Positions 4,851 through 8,538 of a stretch of DNA of 8,538 nt are shown here, one piece after another. The DNA comes from Desulfobulbaceae bacterium (GTDB lineage: Bacteria; Desulfobacterota; Desulfobulbia; Desulfobulbales; SURF-16). Below the pieces are notes generated by a model. It had not been told where the DNA came from, ran no database searches, and saw nothing but the letters and a program-made list of their open reading frames with translations. Each line of letters begins with the position of its first letter. Position 1 is the first letter of the stretch. Where the stretch lies: positions 1 to 8,538 of the forward strand of contig JAGHCC010000114.1 in NCBI GenBank assembly GCA_021160685.1, in the 5' to 3' direction. The position numbers and the translations under genes were made by a program.

Positions 4851-7634
4851 ATGAAAAAAATATGTGAAAATTTTTCCCTGCGAACCATTATCTTCTTGTC
4901 CCTTTTTGCTATCGGCGTTTTCCCTCTTGTCCTGTTCATCTCCGTTAATCTTCCCACTGTCTTGAATAAATTAGAAACAAACGCGGAAAAAGAAAATATC
5001 AGCAAACTTTTCCACCTTTCCCAAAAAACACAAAATATTATTGAAAGACGAAAAGAAAGTCTCCGGGTTATAAGCCTGATACCGGGCGTCCGGGACATGG
5101 CAGGCATGAAAACTGATGATTCCATCCCTGTTTCTCTCCGGCGAAAAAGAATAAACCTTCTACTGACCTCCTGGTTTAATGATGAAACGGATGTTGTCGG
5201 ACTCACCATTCTTGACAATGAAGGCCGGGAACGGCTCCGCATAAAACGAAATGATGCGGGCGTACTGGCATTAATGCTACCGGAAGAACTAACAAACCAG
5301 AAAGAATCCTCTGTTTTCAAGGAAAGCAGCAGCGTTGAGCCAGGTTCGGTTTTTGTCGGCGAAATTGTCTCCAAGACTTCATCACAGCAAATCAAACATA
5401 CTCACAGTATAAAAATATACCTTGGCATTCCTATTGTCAGTAATGAAAAAAATACTCGTGGTGTGGCGTTTCTTGACATCGATCTCATGAGCCTACTTTC
5501 TCAAAGTGATATCAAAAATCTGATCCTTGGGGATGGCACCTATATCTATTGTCCATACCATTCCGGCCATCACTCCGCATCAAGTCATAGCCATGTGGGA
5601 AATACTGCATTTGATGACTTTCAAGAATTAAAACAAGCCATGGAAAAAAACACCAGCTGTATTGTCACGGATCAGCAAGGTGAAACATTTGCCTGGGCAC
5701 CGATTTTAAAAGACCAGCACCCTGAGCACTCCTTGTGGGCCGGGCATATCGTTGATACGAAAGAAGTTGAAAGGTGGATGTGGGATTTTCTCTACAAATT
5801 CGTTGCTATCTTTCTTTTGCTGATCTGTCTTATCTTTCTGGCAGCCATAAAAATTTCCGCCAAAGGCGCCCGATTCAGACAAAACCTGACGGACGGTTTA
5901 CAGCAACTTTTAAATACCGAAAAAACAGTTCGCTTTGATTGGCACGGGCCACAGGAGGTGAAAGAACTTGGCAAGGAACTGACTGATCTTGCCGAACGTT
6001 ATGTGGGCACAAAAAAGGCGGGCAAAATATTTGAGAAAAAAATTAAATCTTTAAGCCACCGTACGGAAATGATCCTCAATTCTGCGGCCGAAGGAATTTT
6101 AAGCATCAACACGAAAGGAGAAATTTCCTTTGCCAATCCAGCCGCAGCCAGGATGTTCGGTTTCAAGATTCATGAACTGATAAGCGAGGATCTGCACAGC
6201 CTGCTTCACTATCTGCGCAAAGACCGCAGCCAGTTTCCCAGTGAAGACTGCCCATTCTGTCAAGCCTTGAAAAAAGGTCCAGTGGATATCCGGACTGAAG
6301 ATGTATTTTGGAAAAAAGACGGCTCGATGATTCATGTTCATTACAGCACTTCCCCCATATGTGATGAAGATGGGGGGACGAAAGGCGCTGTAATGTGTAT
6401 TCAGGATATCAGTGAACGAAAACAGGCGGAAGAAAAAATGACTCAGCTCCAGGCCCAGCTTCTTCAGTCTCAGAAGCTTGAGGCTATCGGCACCCTGGCT
6501 GGCGGGGTGGCCCATGATTTCAATAATCTACTGACTCATATTACCGGATTCAGTGATATTCTGCTGATAGAAATGGCAAAGAACGATCCACAACGTAAAC
6601 ATGTTAAAATCATAAAAAATGCCGCCATGCGTGCCGGTGGCCTCACCCGACAGCTTTTGACCTTCAGCCGTAAACAATCAGCTATACCGCAGTTTCTCGA
6701 CTTGAACATGCTGATTAAAAATATGGAAAAAATGCTGCGCAGGTTCATTGGTGAGGATATCGAACTGGTGACGAATCTGGGCCATGATAAAACCGTGGTT
6801 AAGGTTGATCCTGGCTTGATAGAACAGATCCTGATGAATCTGGTCATCAACAGCCGCGATGCAATGCCCGCCGGGGGTCGGATCACCATAACCACGGAGC
6901 TGCGCATAATCAGCGAAGATAATTTACGGATTTTCCCCCAGGGAAGAACTGGATCGTTTGCCTGTATCGATGTTGCCGACCAGGGACTGGGCATCGACGA
7001 TGAAATTATTGACCGTATTTTTGATCCTTTTTTCACAACAAAAGGAGTGGGAGAAGGAACAGGACTCGGACTCTCGGTTATTTACGGCATTGTCAAACAG
7101 CATCATGGCTGGATTAATGTCACTAGCGAGAAGAAGAAAGGGACCATATTCCAAATATTTTTGCCTCTCTGTCACCAGTCGGAAAACACGGATGCTCCGG
7201 ACAGGGAGATAAAAGAAATTCCAGCCAGCCTTGGTGAACGGATTTTATTGTTGGAGGATGAACCGGCTGTGCGGCAGGTTGCTGAAATAATGTTGAGACA
7301 AAGCGGGTACAAGGTATTCAGTGCCGCAACCGTCCTGGAAGGACTCAATTTGTTTAACTGGGAAAAGGGACGGTTCGATCTGATTTTCAGCGATATGGTA
7401 CTGCCGGACGGCAACGGCATCCAGTTTATCGATCAAATTTTAGCCCAGAAGCCGGAACAGCGGCTGCTGATGAGTAGCGGCTATTCCGACGAAAGATCAC
7501 AATGGGATGCGATCAAAAAACGGAACTTGCCGTTTCTGCAGAAACCGTACACAATGAGCGAACTCCAAGAAGCGGTGTATGAAGGGATTAAAGGGCAGAA
7601 GTCAGGAGTCAGGAGTCAGGAGTCAGAAGCGTAG
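4851..7634 (+). CDS. Membrane sensor histidine kinase (Cache-like sensor-PAS-HisKA-HATPase-REC)
   Basis: A 927-residue inner-membrane kinase. TM1 is at about 13-33 and TM2 at about 313-335. The intervening ~280 residues are a periplasmic sensor; LDIDLMSLL and the LGDGTYIYCP motif near 226-235 suggest a double-Cache fold. A His-rich stretch follows (residues 237-248). After a cytoplasmic linker comes a PAS domain (about 403-520) with a CPFC motif at 467-470, ending in DISERKQAEEKM. HisKA carries His555 in AGGVAHDFNN, typical of NtrB-like hybrid kinases. The ATPase domain has its N box from Asn663, DQGLG from Asp710 and GEGTGLGL at 734-741. The C-terminal receiver (about 797-912) has Glu802/Asp803, phosphoacceptor Asp848, Ser875 or Ser876, and Lys898. 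The last 13 residues are encoded by the inverted-repeat element at 7591, so the native C-terminus was probably altered. No clear Shine-Dalgarno precedes the ATG. Ligand and output partner are unknown. Confidence 0.95.
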   Translation: MKKICENFSLRTIIFLSLFAIGVFPLVLFISVNLPTVLNKLETNAEKENISKLFHLSQKTQNIIERRKESLRVISLIPGVRDMAGMKTDDSIPVSLRRKRINLLLTSWFNDETDVVGLTILDNEGRERLRIKRNDAGVLALMLPEELTNQKESSVFKESSSVEPGSVFVGEIVSKTSSQQIKHTHSIKIYLGIPIVSNEKNTRGVAFLDIDLMSLLSQSDIKNLILGDGTYIYCPYHSGHHSASSHSHVGNTAFDDFQELKQAMEKNTSCIVTDQQGETFAWAPILKDQHPEHSLWAGHIVDTKEVERWMWDFLYKFVAIFLLLICLIFLAAIKISAKGARFRQNLTDGLQQLLNTEKTVRFDWHGPQEVKELGKELTDLAERYVGTKKAGKIFEKKIKSLSHRTEMILNSAAEGILSINTKGEISFANPAAARMFGFKIHELISEDLHSLLHYLRKDRSQFPSEDCPFCQALKKGPVDIRTEDVFWKKDGSMIHVHYSTSPICDEDGGTKGAVMCIQDISERKQAEEKMTQLQAQLLQSQKLEAIGTLAGGVAHDFNNLLTHITGFSDILLIEMAKNDPQRKHVKIIKNAAMRAGGLTRQLLTFSRKQSAIPQFLDLNMLIKNMEKMLRRFIGEDIELVTNLGHDKTVVKVDPGLIEQILMNLVINSRDAMPAGGRITITTELRIISEDNLRIFPQGRTGSFACIDVADQGLGIDDEIIDRIFDPFFTTKGVGEGTGLGLSVIYGIVKQHHGWINVTSEKKKGTIFQIFLPLCHQSENTDAPDREIKEIPASLGERILLLEDEPAVRQVAEIMLRQSGYKVFSAATVLEGLNLFNWEKGRFDLIFSDMVLPDGNGIQFIDQILAQKPEQRLLMSSGYSDERSQWDAIKKRNLPFLQKPYTMSELQEAVYEGIKGQKSGVRSQESEA

Positions 7635-7915
7635 ACTTCGTGAATGGATGTTCAGTTTAATTGGTTAAAAAAACAACAACTAAACCAGTACATATTCGGC
7701 TATCCCGTATACCATTTAAAATAGCCACGAACCGTAGTAGGGGTGCCCCTTGTGGGTACCCTTTCCTACGCGTGGCAATCAAAAAAAGGGCAACCACAAG
7801 GGTTGCCCCTACAATCTCTGTGGCGAGAATTTTTTTTACCCTAAAGAACAAACGTACAGGTTCAGCAAATTTAGTATTTCTGACTTCTGTCTCCTGACTC
7901 CTGTCTTCTGGCCTT
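7591..7915. repeat. 325-bp element bounded by inverted GTCAGGA heptad arrays
   Basis: The left end (7591-7628) contains GTCAGGA three times in tandem (7601-7621), then GTCAGAA (7622-7628). The right end (7878-7915) is its inverted copy: the 38-nt arms agree at 34 positions, and the right array has diverged units GACAGGA and GACAGAA. Between them lies a second, inner inverted repeat at 7724-7824. The left arm overlaps the 3' end of the kinase gene and the right arm touches the stop codon of the converging gene. No flanking direct repeat is visible, so mobility is inferred only from the symmetry. The element encodes no credible protein. Confidence 0.75.
7724..7837 (+). terminator. Long hairpin with T-tract, probable terminator for the sensor kinase
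   Basis: The arms at 7724-7764 and 7785-7824 pair imperfectly. The core GTAGGGG...TTGTGG...CCCTTT matches its inverted partner at 23 of 28 positions (7737-7764 against 7785-7812), and GCCAC/GTGGC closes the base. Five bases after the stem, eight T residues follow (7830-7837). On the plus strand this is a plausible Rho-independent terminator for the kinase ending at 7634. On the minus strand no comparable T-tract follows, so the converging gene may rely on it less. The core resembles dispersed GTAGGGGC-type palindromes of environmental bacteria. Confidence 0.5.
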
Positions 7916-8538
7916 CTAGTACAACGCCCTTCTGATCTCATCCAGAGAAAAGGCGATGACATGAGTTTTGCCTTTGCCGGAGTAAAATTTACCCTCGACA
8001 ATGGAGCAGTACAGTTCATCACCCCAGGTAAAAACAGCCTGCACCGGCCCCTCAAAATTAGCATCCAGGGTGCGGAGGAAATACTGGCCATTGGCCTTGT
8101 ACAGGATGGACACACTTCCTTTTCTCGGTCCAACACCCACCATGCTGAGGAGCGAGGGATCATTATGAACAAGAGCGACAAGTTTGCCCTGATCATAGGG
8201 AATCACGGCCGGCGGACACCAGACGATCTCTCTACGGGACGTGGCACCCTGTGACTCACCAACATTATCGATCATGACAATCTGAATAGAGCCGCCGAAA
8301 CTACCAGTTGACTGCCATTCCTCCCTGCCCTGCTCATAAATCAGCAGCTTCTTGCCTATATTATAGAAACCGGTTTCCAAAATATTGTCATTATCCATAT
8401 CCGTCATAAAAGATCCGTATATCCTGTAGCCGGCCGGAACCTTCACCTTCCCGGCTTTTTTGACCGAAGATCCCTTGAGAGCCAGTCTGTAAAGACTGGT
8501 TCCGAAAAAATTTTCCTCGTCAAAACTTTGGCCAATGA
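7916..8538 (-). CDS. VCBS/FG-GAP repeat-like protein, 5' end outside the window
   Basis: The frame stays open from its TAG stop at 7916-7918 to the window edge, giving 206 visible C-terminal residues. The GTG at 8446 is an internal valine codon: coding sequence continues upstream of it (SLYRLALKGSS and neighbours). A segment reading TDMDNDNILETGFYNIGKKL matches the DxDNDG-type calcium-binding loop of VCBS/FG-GAP beta-propeller blades, followed by LLIYEQGREEW and SFGGS. Later segments (WCPPAVIPYD, GSVSILY) fit further blades of exported propeller-type proteins. Visible calcium-loop conservation is limited to that one repeat. Function is unknown; export is likely for the family, but the signal peptide would be outside the window. 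It converges with the sensor kinase, separated by the inverted-repeat element whose right arm ends at its stop codon. Confidence 0.75.
   Translation of the reverse strand, partial: IGQSFDEENFFGTSLYRLALKGSSVKKAGKVKVPAGYRIYGSFMTDMDNDNILETGFYNIGKKLLIYEQGREEWQSTGSFGGSIQIVMIDNVGESQGATSRREIVWCPPAVIPYDQGKLVALVHNDPSLLSMVGVGPRKGSVSILYKANGQYFLRTLDANFEGPVQAVFTWGDELYCSIVEGKFYSGKGKTHVIAFSLDEIRRALY

Noticed and set aside
4817..5395. 192-codon frame on the minus strand
   Set aside because: It lies antisense to the N-terminal part of the sensor kinase, whose frame has clear membrane and sensor features; the antisense product is Ser/Arg-rich with no recognisable domain.
7601..7628. Tandem heptads as a CRISPR array
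   Set aside because: The units are 7 bp and contiguous with no spacers; CRISPR repeats are much longer and separated by unique spacers.
7657..8196. 179-codon frame on the minus strand
   Set aside because: It reads across the repeat element and overlaps the VCBS-like gene in another frame; its composition is that of a translated repeat.
8444..8446. GTG at 8446 as the start of the VCBS-like gene
   Set aside because: The same frame stays open with coding-like sequence to the window edge, so the GTG is an internal Val codon and the gene is 5'-truncated by the window.

Overview
The window looks like a chromosomal stretch from a Desulfobacterota-type bacterium (former Deltaproteobacteria). This is an inference from three things: the density of multi-domain two-component proteins, a VCBS/FG-GAP-like protein and a YkgJ-type cysteine-cluster protein of the kind common there, and several hairpin-rich short repeats. 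No rRNA, tRNA, CRISPR array, transposase or phage gene is visible.

Layout. Positions 1-449 hold no gene. They contain a 92-bp MITE-like element (200-291; 15-bp perfect inverted ends, 8-bp target duplication) inserted inside an older hairpin repeat (178-353). Next is a YkgJ-family cysteine-cluster protein (450-1118, +), converging with a 12-bp gap on a REC-GGDEF response regulator (1131-2087, -). Upstream of the regulator on the same strand, across a second MITE-like element (2134-2318), lies a membrane hybrid histidine kinase with two receiver domains (2321-4465, -). An AT-rich divergent intergenic region (4466-4850) separates it from a second, unrelated membrane sensor kinase (4851-7634, +) with a large extracytoplasmic sensor, PAS, HisKA/HATPase and C-terminal receiver. 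That kinase runs at its 3' end into a 325-bp inverted-repeat element (7591-7915). The element also abuts the stop codon of a converging, 5'-truncated VCBS/FG-GAP-like gene (7916-8538, -).

How the genes may work together. The hybrid kinase and the REC-GGDEF regulator are co-oriented and plausibly form a signalling pair whose output is a cyclic dinucleotide. The second kinase is divergently transcribed and may feed the same or another circuit.

Most interesting signal. The REC-GGDEF protein keeps its metal- and phosphate-binding residues, but both residues that read the guanine base in canonical diguanylate cyclases are changed. The Asp equivalent to PleD D344 is Ser198, and the Asn equivalent to PleD N335 is Val189. 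Asp-to-Ser at that position is the hallmark of the Hypr GGDEF enzymes (Geobacter GSU1658/GacA, also REC-GGDEF) that make 3',3'-cGAMP. The inhibitory RxxD site is also missing. This gene is therefore a candidate cGAMP or mixed-dinucleotide synthase rather than an ordinary c-di-GMP synthase.
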